From NCBI RefSeq assembly GCF_026914185.1, contig NC_070561.1, positions 4,712,001 through 4,776,000 on the forward strand: DNA of 64,000 nucleotides. Direction: 5' to 3'. Each line of letters starts with the position of its first letter. Positions within the stretch are counted from its first letter, which is position 1. Under the pieces are notes generated by a model. It was not told where the DNA came from and did not search any database. It worked only from the letters and a program-made list of their open reading frames with translations. Source of the DNA: Puccinia triticina. Taxonomy: Eukaryota > Basidiomycota > Pucciniomycetes > Pucciniales > Pucciniaceae. Position numbers and translations under genes: made by a program. Below, in pieces: positions 55,301-64,000 of the stretch.

Positions 55301-56431
55301 ATTGGAGACAGGTATTAAAGAGTAACCCAAACGAATAAAGTGAGTTAGGGAAATCAGGGAATTCGATAGATTGGGAGCATAGTACGCCAGGCTGAGTTCT
55401 AATGGTCCAGTTGCTGTTTGAATGACAGCCGGCCCAAAACCAAGAATTGGTATGGCTGCACCGTTTGCGCCAAAGACCGAGGAGGATGACGGAGAGAAAG
55501 AGACGAAGTAGGCCTTGTGTTTGAGAAAATGACCCGAGGCTCCACTGTCCAAGACAATGGCATCTCTGAGGTCTCCGGTCGAGCCAAGATTGGCTTTCGA
55601 GGATGATTTACCAGAGATTCGGTCGATCGCCTCTTGATAATAGGCAATCGCCTTGTCCGAGTGAACCTGGAAGCATTCCGACTCCAGGTGAGGTGCGTCT
55701 GGATGATGCTTGCCGTCTTGGCACTGATTACGCCGACTCTTTTTCTTGGGGGCATCGGAGGAGTTGTGCGGTTGGGAGACGGCTAGGGCAGTGGAGGATG
55801 AGGGAACTTGAGGGTGAGACTCTTTCTGACGTCGAACCTCCCTCTCGAGTGCTCCAAGAAACGTCTCCATCTCGATCTCATCGCCCTCCTTGAATTCTTT
55901 GAATTCCTTGAACTGAAGGGTGCGGAAGGTGGAGAAAGATCCGGGGAGTTTCCGGAGCGCAAACACAATGGCCATGGCGGTTAAACCTGTCTTACCAAAC
56001 TTGGCCGCGGCGACTTCGCATAGGTTACGGAAGGCATGACAGATCTCTGAGATTGATTTGTCCATGTCACCCTCGTCAAAATGGATGTCAAAATACTTGT
56101 CCATTGCGCTGGCCGCGTTCTCCATGGTTTTGGCCATGAAATGTGCTTTAATGTTGTCCCACAGTTTCTTGGCGTCGTACACCCTCACATCTGAAACAAA
56201 TCGTTCGAGATTGTCGGTGGAGAGGTGCATGCAAATGAAGTTGGTCGTCATTTTGTTGAGTTGCTGGTACTCCGGTTTCTTCTTCATTTCATCCGTCTGA
56301 TCAAGTAGGATGTAATCGTCAAGGCCCTTGTATCCAAGGGTAGTGGTGATTGCCCATCGCCAACTAGTGAAGTTTTCCTTATCCAGCTTCTCGGTGACGA
56401 GTTTAATGTTGGAGGTGTCGACGAGGCTCAT
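52345..56431 (-). pseudogene. Copia 3 Gag-Pol polyprotein with three homopolymer frameshifts
   Basis: Open for 1038 codons from ATG 56431. Gag: LDKENFTSWRWAITTTLGYK. Protease: AIVLDSGASGHFLKH. Integrase: HMDLCGPMTPTSWG (Asp), VVSDNGGEFCN (Asp) and PLAERGNRTT (Glu). RT: MDVKCAFLNGVPEEEIFIKV. The frame then shifts three times. The true path continues FVHVDDLVIMG (RT active site), CKWVLGMRVTRDRANRTVTL, TRPDLAFAVSYLSQFL and RNase H (VGYADASYASG, STAEAEYRSC, LYCDNQGALALL, GNPADFLTKPLNP) to the stop at 52345. The shifts fall at A6 (53412), A8 (about 53278) and A7 (53075) of the sense strand. No nonsense codon is seen, so the element may be intact with base-count errors in the assembly. Confidence 0.85.
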
Positions 56432-56707
56432 GGTGATAGGAGTGAAGGAGAGAAAGGATGGTTTTGTGGGCGAGGAAGATGTGGGGATGAGGGAGTCCTT
56501 GATTTGATTGTTGGACTCGGAATCGACGGATTGAAATGAGACGCTACTTGACGCCAGCGGAGTTGTATCTTCCGGCTCGAGGGAAGGCTCCGCCTGGTTC
56601 TCTAATGGCGAGGGAGGAACTGGATTGTTTATCCGCCACGGTGCTGATGAAGTTGGGTCAGAAAGGGAAGGTCGAGTCGGGGCTCCTAGGACTCAATAGC
56701 TCGTTTA

Positions 56708-56723
56708 CGCTGGGCTCATAACC
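56708..56723 (-). promoter_or_regulatory. Primer-binding site for a half initiator tRNA-Met
   Basis: In element direction GGTTATGAGCCCAGCG directly follows the 5' LTR. It is complementary to the anticodon stem-loop side (CGCTGGGCTCATAACC) of initiator tRNA, not to its 3' end. This is the half-tRNA priming known from the Drosophila copia element. Confidence 0.8.
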
Positions 56724-56969
56724 TGTGAAACTCCATAAAATATTATGTGTCCTATGGGAGTTGAACCCATGTCTCTTATATCCATGTCAAGTGTACTAAC
56801 CACTGTACTAAGGACGCTTGGATATGAATGGCTGCAGGTGGGTGAAAGAACATCCACTGGTGTCACATGAAGATCCCTAATTGAGGGTAAGACCTGTAAA
56901 TGACAGGTCATGAATGAGTGACACCAGCAGGTATGATAAAGCTAAGAGTAGCAGAACCACAACCTGACA
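56724..56969 (-). repeat. 5' LTR of Copia 3 (246 bp)
   Basis: Appears identical to 51610-51855. As the 5' LTR in element orientation it carries the promoter. Confidence 0.95.
56747..56817 (-). ncRNA. tRNA-like cloverleaf inside the Copia 3 LTR (5' copy)
   Basis: Same sequence as 51633-51703. In this copy its A and B boxes lie upstream of Gag, so any Pol III transcript would start within the 5' LTR and read into the element. Confidence 0.55.
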
Positions 56970-58530
56970 TCAGATGTCGCCAGCCGGGGTCGCCGGACGA
57001 GGAGCCGACGGCGGGGCGCAGGATGGCGTGCGTCAGGTCGCGCACCTCTGCGACTCGTTCGAGGGCGCCGATGTCGGCCCGAGACAGGAGGTCGTCGAGC
57101 TGGCGAAGCGGGCCGGCGTACGTGCGCACGACGCCCGCGACGGTGGCCCGGAAGTCCGGCCCGGCCGGCGTCCGCCACCCCTCGGCGGCCTTCCGCGCGA
57201 GCATCTGCTGCACCCGGACCCGGATGATCCGGGCATCGTCGGCGCTGATCCCGGCTAACCGGTGGGCATGGCGCGGGCCGTCCGCGGTCCCCTCGCGCTC
57301 CCGGCGCAGACTCAGACTGCCCAGGCCGTCGTAGAAGCTCACAAACCCGCCCGGGTCCAGAACCACGCCCGGCTCACCCGGCCAGAAGAACTTGCGCGAC
57401 GCTGCGCGAAGATAGTACTGCGGTGCGCGGTGGTAGAACGGCGACCGTATCGCCCGCGCCCGCCGGACTAGCTTCAGCAGCCCTTCGTCCGGCGCTCCTC
57501 CCGGCCTGGCTTCTGCGCCCATTTCGTCAGGCCTGCATCTCCCTGTCCTCCCCTACAGCCCATACCAATCAGCCCGGCTGTCCCGTCAGCAGAAGAGAGC
57601 TCACTCAACTCGGGAGCCCGTTGGAAAGGATGCTGGACCCGCAGATCCGCCGGACAAACGGGGCTGGTCGTATCTGGGGCGGGATGTTGGCCGACTGGAG
57701 GATCTGGGGGCGGATGGCCCGACAGCTTGGCGGATGACTGGTCGGGTTCTTCCGTCGGCTCGGGGTGCGTATCGTAAGGATCCGTGATGTTAGTGCGTGC
57801 AAGAAGCCTACATACAGGACACGTCAGTTTTTTTCTAAAGATCAAAAGTCCTTATTCATGGATAGGGACAGATGCAGCGGGCATACTGGAGACCCTGGGA
57901 CATGTCACACCACAGCAGCTCGAAGCAGGTGTTCATGCGGACGACGCCCTCGAACCCCCAGCGTTTGCCGAGCTGGCAGAGCATCCGGGCGCGGTGGTAC
58001 TCGGCGTCCAAGTAGTCGGGCTCCTGGATGTTTTGGGCGACAGTGCGGTTGAGGAGCACGTCCTGGCTGTCCATGAAGCCGGGGCTGCCGAGAGACGCGC
58101 TCTGGCCGTCGAGGTAGAGGATCCTGAGCGCGCGGGCCGCGGCGTAGGTGTGCAGGTCGAGCAGGCCGGTCCTGCGACTGTGGATCACGTAGCTGTATTC
58201 CGGGTCGAACGCCAGCCACTTCATCGGGCCCTGGTCTGGGGCTGGTGGGGGACGGCCGGCACTGGTGGTGGTGGTGGTGGTGGCGTGGTAGAGCAGCGTG
58301 CCTCGCGGGACCTCGCCCGGGACGATGGAGTGGCCGGCGTAGGCGAAGGTGTTCGGCCATTGCTGGAGCAGCCCGGCGAAGGAGGCAAAGATCAGGTTCG
58401 GATGGGCGGGCACTGCTGCCTCCGGATGCTCGGCTGCCCCTTGTGGTGCGCTTGGTGGGTCCTCCGGCCGTGCCATCAATGCCGCGGCCACGCCGGCCAG
58501 CACTAGCTGCTGCTTGAAAACCCGGACCAT
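56970..58530 (-). pseudogene. N-terminal and middle part of a GC-rich fungal gene split by Copia 3
   Basis: From ATG 58530 the product starts MVRVFKQQLVLAGVAAALMA, a possible signal peptide. Next come IVPGEVPRGTLLYHATTTTT, MKWLAFDPEYSYVIHSRRTG, DLHTYAAARALRILYLDGQS, and MLCQLGKRWGFEGVVRMNTC ending near 57880. After an uncertain intron-bearing zone (57860-57523) the frame from 57522 carries EPGVVLDPGGFVSFYDGLGS, HRLAGISADDARIIRVRVQQ and VVRTYAGPLRQLDDLLSRAD, then meets the TSD at 56974. By memory this is a family of uncharacterised fungal proteins with a RGTLLYH box and a Cys-containing tail. GC is far higher than in the neighbours. The tail lies at 51181-51604. Broken by the transposon; otherwise it looks conserved. 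Confidence 0.6.
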
Positions 58531-58599
58531 GGAGGTTGTTGTCAGTCAGAGACTGGATGGGGCTGGGCCTGCCATGATATCACCCTGAAGATATCTGCA

Positions 58600-59689
58600 G
58601 TATCTGAGTTTTGATAGGGGGACTAGAGTTTACAGCGGCGTATGGTAGATCCCTTCTCTCCAACCTTCACCCCCCCCCCCCCATCTCCCCAAGCTCAACC
58701 AATTTCACTGCTCTCCAATCCTATCCATCCCCTCATGTTGAACCACACAACTCGCCTAAAGCTCATGCACTTGATTTGTCACAGTTGAAAATTTCAATAC
58801 CTGTTAAGACTTGCACATAATGCTCCAACTCAACAGATGTCTAGATTAATATGATAGCTTGGTCCTTAATCTTGTCCAGCCTAGTCAAACTCTACCTTTA
58901 CTCATGCACAAATTGAATTTGCTGAAAATTTTAGCCTTGTGTCAACACTCATTGCATGCTTAACTTTAAGTATAGGCTTGTTTGGGCTTGCCTGAGTTTT
59001 ACAAACCCCGGAGCAAATGAATTCAAGCTGCAACCCAGAAAATAAAGTGTCAGAAGCTTCAACACCAAAATTGTGAGCTAGAAGCAGGCACATAGTACAA
59101 GCAAGGTGGGCAGTTTGTTTTTATGATCATGTGAGTGAGTCCGGGTGCACGGCCCAAGCCAAAATGCTTTCAAAACCTGTGGGAATGCATTACAGCCACT
59201 TCATAAGAAAACAATTCTAAGAGTTTACTAAAGACAAGTCATCAATGGTTATTATGGCTGCATTCAATTGATATTTCAAGTGAAGACAATGGGCTCAATT
59301 GAGTAACAAGCTAGAGCCTCCTGCTTGTTTCCATCTTAAGTAGCAAAGGCCGCTGTATTGCTAGCTCACTCTAAAGCACTCCCGTTTGCCAAGGACCACT
59401 CGAATTGATTTGCCTTTATCAAATATGCAATGTGATGTGCGCTCACGGGGGAATGAGACTCACCTAACAAAACTGTTGTTTAGGCTGTTGACCTGATAAG
59501 TGAGGCAAATATATCAGCAAGCCCTCCCCGGGAAAACAATAGCAACCCGTTCACCAGTGAATTGTATTTACCCAAAAAAACCAACAGGAGGTGATGCTGA
59601 AGGGGTATGCAATGTCTTGTGTTGAGCAGGAATAGCGATGAAAGCCCCCTGATGAGGTGGACCAGGCAAGCCAAGGAGGCGTTGTGCCT
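58600..59689. other. Non-coding upstream region of the GC-rich gene
   Basis: No gene seen. A C12-type homopolymer lies at about 58669-58681. The rest is AT-rich DNA with short frames lacking motifs. Confidence 0.35.
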
Positions 59690-60480
59690 TCAGGCAAGGT
59701 GTTGGAATTGCTGAGCCGCTTGATAGCAGTTGTACTTGTGTTGACAGCTAAAAAAAGGTGAAGGGGGGGCAGCATGAGTATGGAATGGGGCAGTGCATGG
59801 CTGCTGATTGGGAAACAGCCAGATTGGGCTCCACAAAAAGTGGTGGGACCAATGATGATCAACTTCTTTAGTGCGAGGGGGTGGATCTCTTGGGTCAGCA
59901 ATCAGTGTGATTGATTTGATTTGGGTGATTTCAAGCACATCAAGGGTGGATTGGTAGACAGAAAGGGAGAATGGAAAGTTGACAAGGGTATTGGCTTTGG
60001 AGTGATTTTTGAACGTCTCTTGGCAGTCGTTGCATACACAGGGAGAAGGGTTTCCTTGGAGTCCCAGTAAAACTTCTGGATGTGATGGCCGCCAAATGGA
60101 TAGATCATGGCAACCACGGATGGAAACTTGATTCCACAATGATAATTCCTTGGATAGCTTGAGACTGCATTCCAGAGACCAAGCTCTAAGTAGTCTCGTC
60201 GAATGGATGGAACCAAGGAAGCTGGGCGGGAGCGCCTTGGGCGAAAGAGACAACTCCATGTTCTTCTTGGCTTTCCGGGACCAGAATGGCGGCAAAGGAA
60301 TCCGTTGCCGTGGGTGTGGTGACAGAGAATGGTTGAGGAGCCTTGCTGTGGCCGTTGGTGCCTTTGGGAGCGCTGTGGATGCTGTCCATGGGTTTAAAGA
60401 GATTCTGAGAGCCATGCGGACAATCAAAGATATATGCATGGGTATGTGAAGCCCCCGCCTTCAACGGGGTTTCACACAAA
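59690..60480 (-). pseudogene. Coding-like remnant of unknown function with a frameshift
   Basis: The upstream part in one frame contains DCPHGSQNLFKPMDSIHSAP. A second frame has RDYLELGLWNAVSSYPRNYH and FPSVVAMIYPFGGHH. The best continuation is then in a third frame: PEVLLGLQGNPSPCVCNDCQ and ETFKNHSK, where CVC-x-x-C and a following His could bind zinc. The apparent one-base shift near 60080 means decay, or a small intron. I do not recognise the family. Confidence 0.35.
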
Positions 60481-60550
60481 GGTTCATGGTATCACGTGAC
60501 CCCTCACGCAGACAAATACATATTCTCACCTCCTTTTCTCCCCTAGTCCA

Positions 60551-60677
60551 GCAGAGACTTGTTCTCTCCCGGCTAGGTGAGTGCCCTTTCCATTTTCCTT
60601 CTCAATGTCTCCCCTCACCTTTCTTAGTGTTCCTCACAAGTGTACTTACAGGCAGAGACTTGTTCTCTCCCGGCTAG
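60551..60677. repeat. 26-bp direct repeat, 101 bp apart
   Basis: GCAGAGACTTGTTCTCTCCC followed by GGCTAG occurs at 60551-60576 and 60652-60677, each in a CT-rich setting. Confidence 0.8.
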
Positions 60678-60931
60678 CCCCAAGAAATAAAGCCCACAGA
60701 TTGGACCTAGAAAGATCTCAGGCTTTTAGCCTCGTCCCAAGCCCTTTTCAGCATCATCTTCAGTGAGGGTCCACCGGCTCCTTACAGGGTATCAGGCTAA
60801 GCGGTGCAGCAACAGAAGTTTAAAATCTTGGTCAAACCTGATAGAAACCAGATGGATACACACGTGCTCCAAATACTTGGATTTAGATGCCAAGGGTTTT
60901 GCCAAACGGGCACATTTTCTTCAATTGTGTC

Positions 60932-61216
60932 TTATATTTGGGTCCACCTTGTCGGACAGAGATCTTGACTTGACGATGTTGGAGAGCTTGCTGTAGTTTT
61001 TGAGCGCATTGATGATTCTGCTAAAGGCAGCGGCGACGTTGGGCAAGTGCCTATCATCCACAAGAAAGATTGGCAGAGTGATGAGCCGCGGAATGGCAGC
61101 TGTATAACGACCAAGGCAAGTTGCTCGCTGGAGTTAGATGTGGCTCTGAATTGTGCCCAAGCGCAGTGGTGACAAGGCAGAAGGGCCCAGGAGCGGCGGT
61201 GAAGACGGTAGGACAC
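60932..61216 (-). other. Short coding-like stretch, unknown
   Basis: The most protein-like frame here reads VDDRHLPNVAAAFSRIINAL and NYSKLSNIVKSRSLSDKVDP before a TAA. It is preceded in a neighbouring frame by EQLALVVIQLPFRGSSLCQS. Possibly an exon of a lost gene. No family recognised. Confidence 0.25.
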
Positions 61217-61394
61217 GGGGAAGGGGCGAGGCTATCAATTAAACAAGAAAAAAGTTAGTGTTGGGATGTCAGAGCATCCGCATCCGTGGCTAGATTAGCC
61301 TGGGCTAACTAGCTCGGATTATGATCGGAATAGGCTAATCCGATCCGCCATCCGCATGGGTGGGGATTAGTGGGTCCAAGCAACACTGGGTCAG

Positions 61395-61800
61395 CTACGC
61401 TAACAATAGCTGTAGCGCAGCGTAGTGTTAGCTTTTTCAGCTACGCTACACCAAAGTTACTGTTAGCGCTCAAAATTGGCAGCTAACGCTTTTTTTTTCA
61501 AAAAAAAAAAAAAAACGTTAGCGTAGTGTTAGCTGACAAGAGGAGAAGGAAGTTAACGCTTAAAAAAATTGTTGTTTTCTGAATGTTAGCGGTGTTAGCG
61601 ACTCAGAAAGTTACGCTATGTATCAGCTACGCTATATATCAGCTACGCTGAGTATTAGCATAGTGATTATATCAGCTATGCTGAGTATTAGCCTAGCAAT
61701 TATATCAGCTACGCTAAGTATTAGCGTAACTTTTGCTAAATCTGAGCGTAACTTGCGCTAAATCTTAGTGTAACTTGCACTAACTCTCAGTGAAACTTAG
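61395..61800. repeat. Subterminal-type repeat field of CAGCTACGCT / TAGCGTAACTT words
   Basis: More than fifteen copies of TAGCG/CGCTA-containing words in both directions (CAGCTACGCTAAC, TTAGCGTAACTT, ATATCAGCTACGCT). It lies about 300 bp downstream of the end of hAT 3. Clusters of short motifs inside the ends are usual for hAT elements. A candidate end GCAACACTGGGTCAGC sits at about 61380. Confidence 0.55.
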
Positions 61801-62111
61801 ATAGGCAAATCTACCCAATCAATATTTTCAGGATACCAAACATGAAACCGGCACAATCAATTACTTGAAAAAAAATATTCAAAAAAAAACAAGTAATTGG
61901 GTGTGCAGGGGAGTAAATATGAACATAGAAAGGGAATTTTTTTGTGGGTGGGGGATATGGAAAAAGATGAAATAAGACTAGTCGCAACATCAATTGATTT
62001 TTGTTTTAATATTTTACATAATTTTTTTAACTTTTTATGTGATCGTTTTTGGTAGGTAAGAAAAACTTGATTCAGAGGTGCAAAGCAGCAAGAAAAAATA
62101 TTTGAAAAAGA

Positions 62112-63980
62112 TTACTTTTGTTTTTCACAAAATTTGGTATAAGCAGAAACGATACTTTGGGCTTTGGAAAACTTTCCTGTAACTTGTATGCCTTCTTTGA
62201 GCCACAGATGACTACTAACGCATCGCTCAATAGTACGGGGTATTAAGCTACCTCGCCCACTTGAGCAGACATCGGCAGCGGAAGAAAATATACGCTCAGC
62301 CGCACATGAAGATGCTGAGCAAGCTAGGTAGTCCTTCGCCAAGGATGCAAGAACAGGATAAGTTGATGAATGATCCTGTAGGTTATGAAACATGAGTGTC
62401 ATTTCCAAATTGAAATGAGTTTATTACAAAAAACACACCTTCCACCATACCAACAGCGCTTTTGGATCTTTTGCCCTTGGTCCCGGTAGCCGATCCATGT
62501 TTTTGATGTAAACTTCAAGCTCTTTACTTTCTTCGACAGCTGAAGCGCTGAACAACTCAAAGATATCATCTTGATCAACAGTTGGATTCATTTTCTTTGA
62601 GTTGTTTTCATCTTCAGCTTTCTGTTTTTGTAGCATACTGTCTCGCTTGAAAAAGTGTTGCTCCAATAATTTCTTTGCCTCGTCAGCTTTTTCAGGCCAG
62701 CAATGCGTAAAAAGATTCAAGCAAAATGTTGGATGGAGAATCGTTGCCATGACAAGAGTTTCACATTCAAGCGCCTCGTCCTGGTAGGTCTTGAGCTTTT
62801 CAATCATTTTAATATACATCGGATGTAACGCATCTCCTCGGTCGGATCCTTCCTCTTTCTTTTTCAAATCGCTAATTGTTTGATAATAATTTGGCAACAC
62901 AAATGCACCTGTAGGCCCATCACCCTCCATCAATTTGGTGAGACGGTTGAAAGGCTGATAAAAAAAATAAGCTTCTTGAACAAAGTCATATATACGTCTT
63001 TTGAATTTTTTTTCTCACTTCTAACTCCTCGTTTAATTCTTTAATCATCAACCATTCTTTATTTGAGAACTGAATTTCCTTAAAGTGACCAAACTTCTTG
63101 CGATTTTCTTTACGACTGGATTTGGAAATTTGATCTTGGTATTTAACATACTCATCGTGGAGCATTGAATCGATAACCTACAGTCAAAGCTATCAGTGAT
63201 AAATTTTAATTGTAAAGCTAATTGAAGCGCAAATACTTACTTCTCTTGCCTCATAGGCACGCTGTCGGCTTTGATATTTTATGTTCCAGCGAATTCCGTA
63301 GCCTGCAATCAGACCCTTCAGGTTTTTTCCTGCTGCACGACGGTCAAATTCCTGTCTCCATACACACGAGCCAGTTATCTTTTTGACTACAAAGTCCAAC
63401 TATTTTCTTATAGTTCAGTCAGTACGCAAAAAATAAAAGAAAAATACAAGATAGAAGATCGTAAACCTACTGCTTTAGTCAAATCATGCAACTCATTAGA
63501 CTCATTCCTGTTTGTAGCAGATTTACTCTTATTTCCAGCATTCCTACTTCTTCTTGCCTTATCTTCTCTCTCAACCGGTTCAGAATATTCATTGTCCTCT
63601 ACCACATCATCGTCCTCTACCACGTCATCCTCATCCTCGTTATAAATATCGCTATCCGTATTGTCACCAGCATCGCTTTCCTCTACCAATCCATCTGCAG
63701 CATCTTCATCCTCCTCTTCCAAGATTCGCTCCAGATTATCTGAGTAGGGGAAAGCGCCAAGAAAAGATTTCTTGATCTTTGGTGGTGGTGGGGCTTCAAT
63801 ACCTAATTTGTTCAAACCAGCATTAACAACCAATGCCATCTTGTGGCAAAAGCACTTAATGTGCATCGTATTGTAGTCCCATTCGATTTCGTCGGTTCCT
63901 TCAAGGAGACGCAATTGGGAGTGCATTGTTGAAGCCATTGTACCGTTGTTTGAGCCCGAATCTGTAGTCTGGCATAGCAT
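62112..63980 (-). CDS. hAT transposase 3 (Ac-like), partial at the right edge
   Basis: A minus-strand, multi-exon hAT transposase whose N-terminus is beyond the window. 63980 onward reads CQTTDSGSNNGTMASTMHSQ, IKCFCHKMALVVNAGLNKLG and a long acidic linker (EEEDEDAADGLVEESDAGDN). Then come RWNIKYQSRQRAYEARE and TISDLKKKEEGSDRGDALHP, LVMATILHPTFCLNLFTHCW, and the C-terminal dimerisation domain YPVLASLAKDYLACSASSCA, AERIFSSAADVCSSGRGSLI, ending at 62112. No stops interrupt these exons, so it is the best preserved of the three hAT genes and of a different lineage from hAT 1 and 2. The exon junctions are only approximate. Confidence 0.75.
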
Positions 63981-64000
63981 GTATTTACAAGAAAAAGAAA

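Larger units (their letters stand above)
51605..56974 (-). mobile_element. Copia-type retrotransposon 3, full length, identical LTRs, TSD TCAGA
   Basis: LTRs 51610-51855 and 56724-56969 (246 bp each) look identical base for base, begin TG and end CA, and are flanked by TCAGA (51605-51609 and 56970-56974). The internal order Gag, protease, integrase, RT, RNase H is Copia. A primer site complementary to initiator tRNA adjoins the 5' LTR, and a run of G (plus-strand CCCCCC) adjoins the 3' LTR. It is inserted in the coding sequence of a GC-rich gene. Identical LTRs mean a very recent insertion. Confidence 0.95.

Noticed and set aside
57400..58520. Long plus-strand open frames (up to 240 codons) opposite the GC-rich gene
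   Set aside because: High GC removes stop codons on both strands; only the minus strand has conserved-looking motifs and continuity across the transposon.

Overview
The window looks like a gene-poor, transposon-dense stretch of a basidiomycete genome, most probably a rust fungus (Pucciniales, Puccinia-like). The reasons are short spliceosomal introns (about 75-240 nt), hAT, Tc1-type, Copia, Gypsy and DIRS families of the kind that crowd rust genomes, and almost no ordinary genes. Family names rest on motifs read by eye and on memory of the families; no database search was run.

Layout. 0-3.4 kb: one spliced gene of unknown function, then a decayed Tc1/mariner-type transposase. 3.7-8.8 kb: a DIRS/Ngaro-type tyrosine-recombinase retrotransposon with Gag, RT-RNase H and recombinase; I see no necessary inactivating change in it. 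9-14.3 kb: remnants of a large transposon ORF and a hAT transposase. 15-18.5 kb: a truncated gene for an RNA polymerase II Rpb7-like subunit, fused at its 3' side to a truncated Copia element. 19.4-21.4 kb: a hAT-type MITE inserted 2 nt beyond the stop codon of a multi-exon gene of unknown function. 22.4-25.6 kb: a deleted TIR element with 293-bp inverted repeats, a Tc1-type transposase tail and a second, convergent gene. 27.4-37.1 kb: a Gypsy element whose leader is split by a complete Copia element (782-bp LTRs, target duplication GTTAG). 37.3-41.3 kb: a second DIRS copy in reverse, interrupted by a 376-bp TIR element. 41.8-43.1 kb: arrays of palindromic minisatellites with a 44-45 bp period. 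43.3-45.4 kb: a second hAT remnant. 45.4-51.1 kb: mostly featureless DNA with small repeats. 51.2-58.5 kb: a GC-rich fungal gene on the minus strand, split by a young Copia element (identical 246-bp LTRs, TSD TCAGA). 59.7-61.2 kb: coding-like remnants. 62.1-64 kb: a third, better preserved hAT gene that runs off the right edge.

The most notable observations are these. (1) In both DIRS copies a candidate intron starts at the Gag stop and would join Gag in frame to RT. (2) A complete tRNA-like cloverleaf with Pol III A and B boxes lies in the LTR of the young Copia element. (3) Three insertions can be placed to the base, and in two of them (inside DIRS copy 2 and inside the GC-rich gene) the interrupted reading frame resumes across the insertion. 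(4) The palindromic arrays at 42 kb are unusual.
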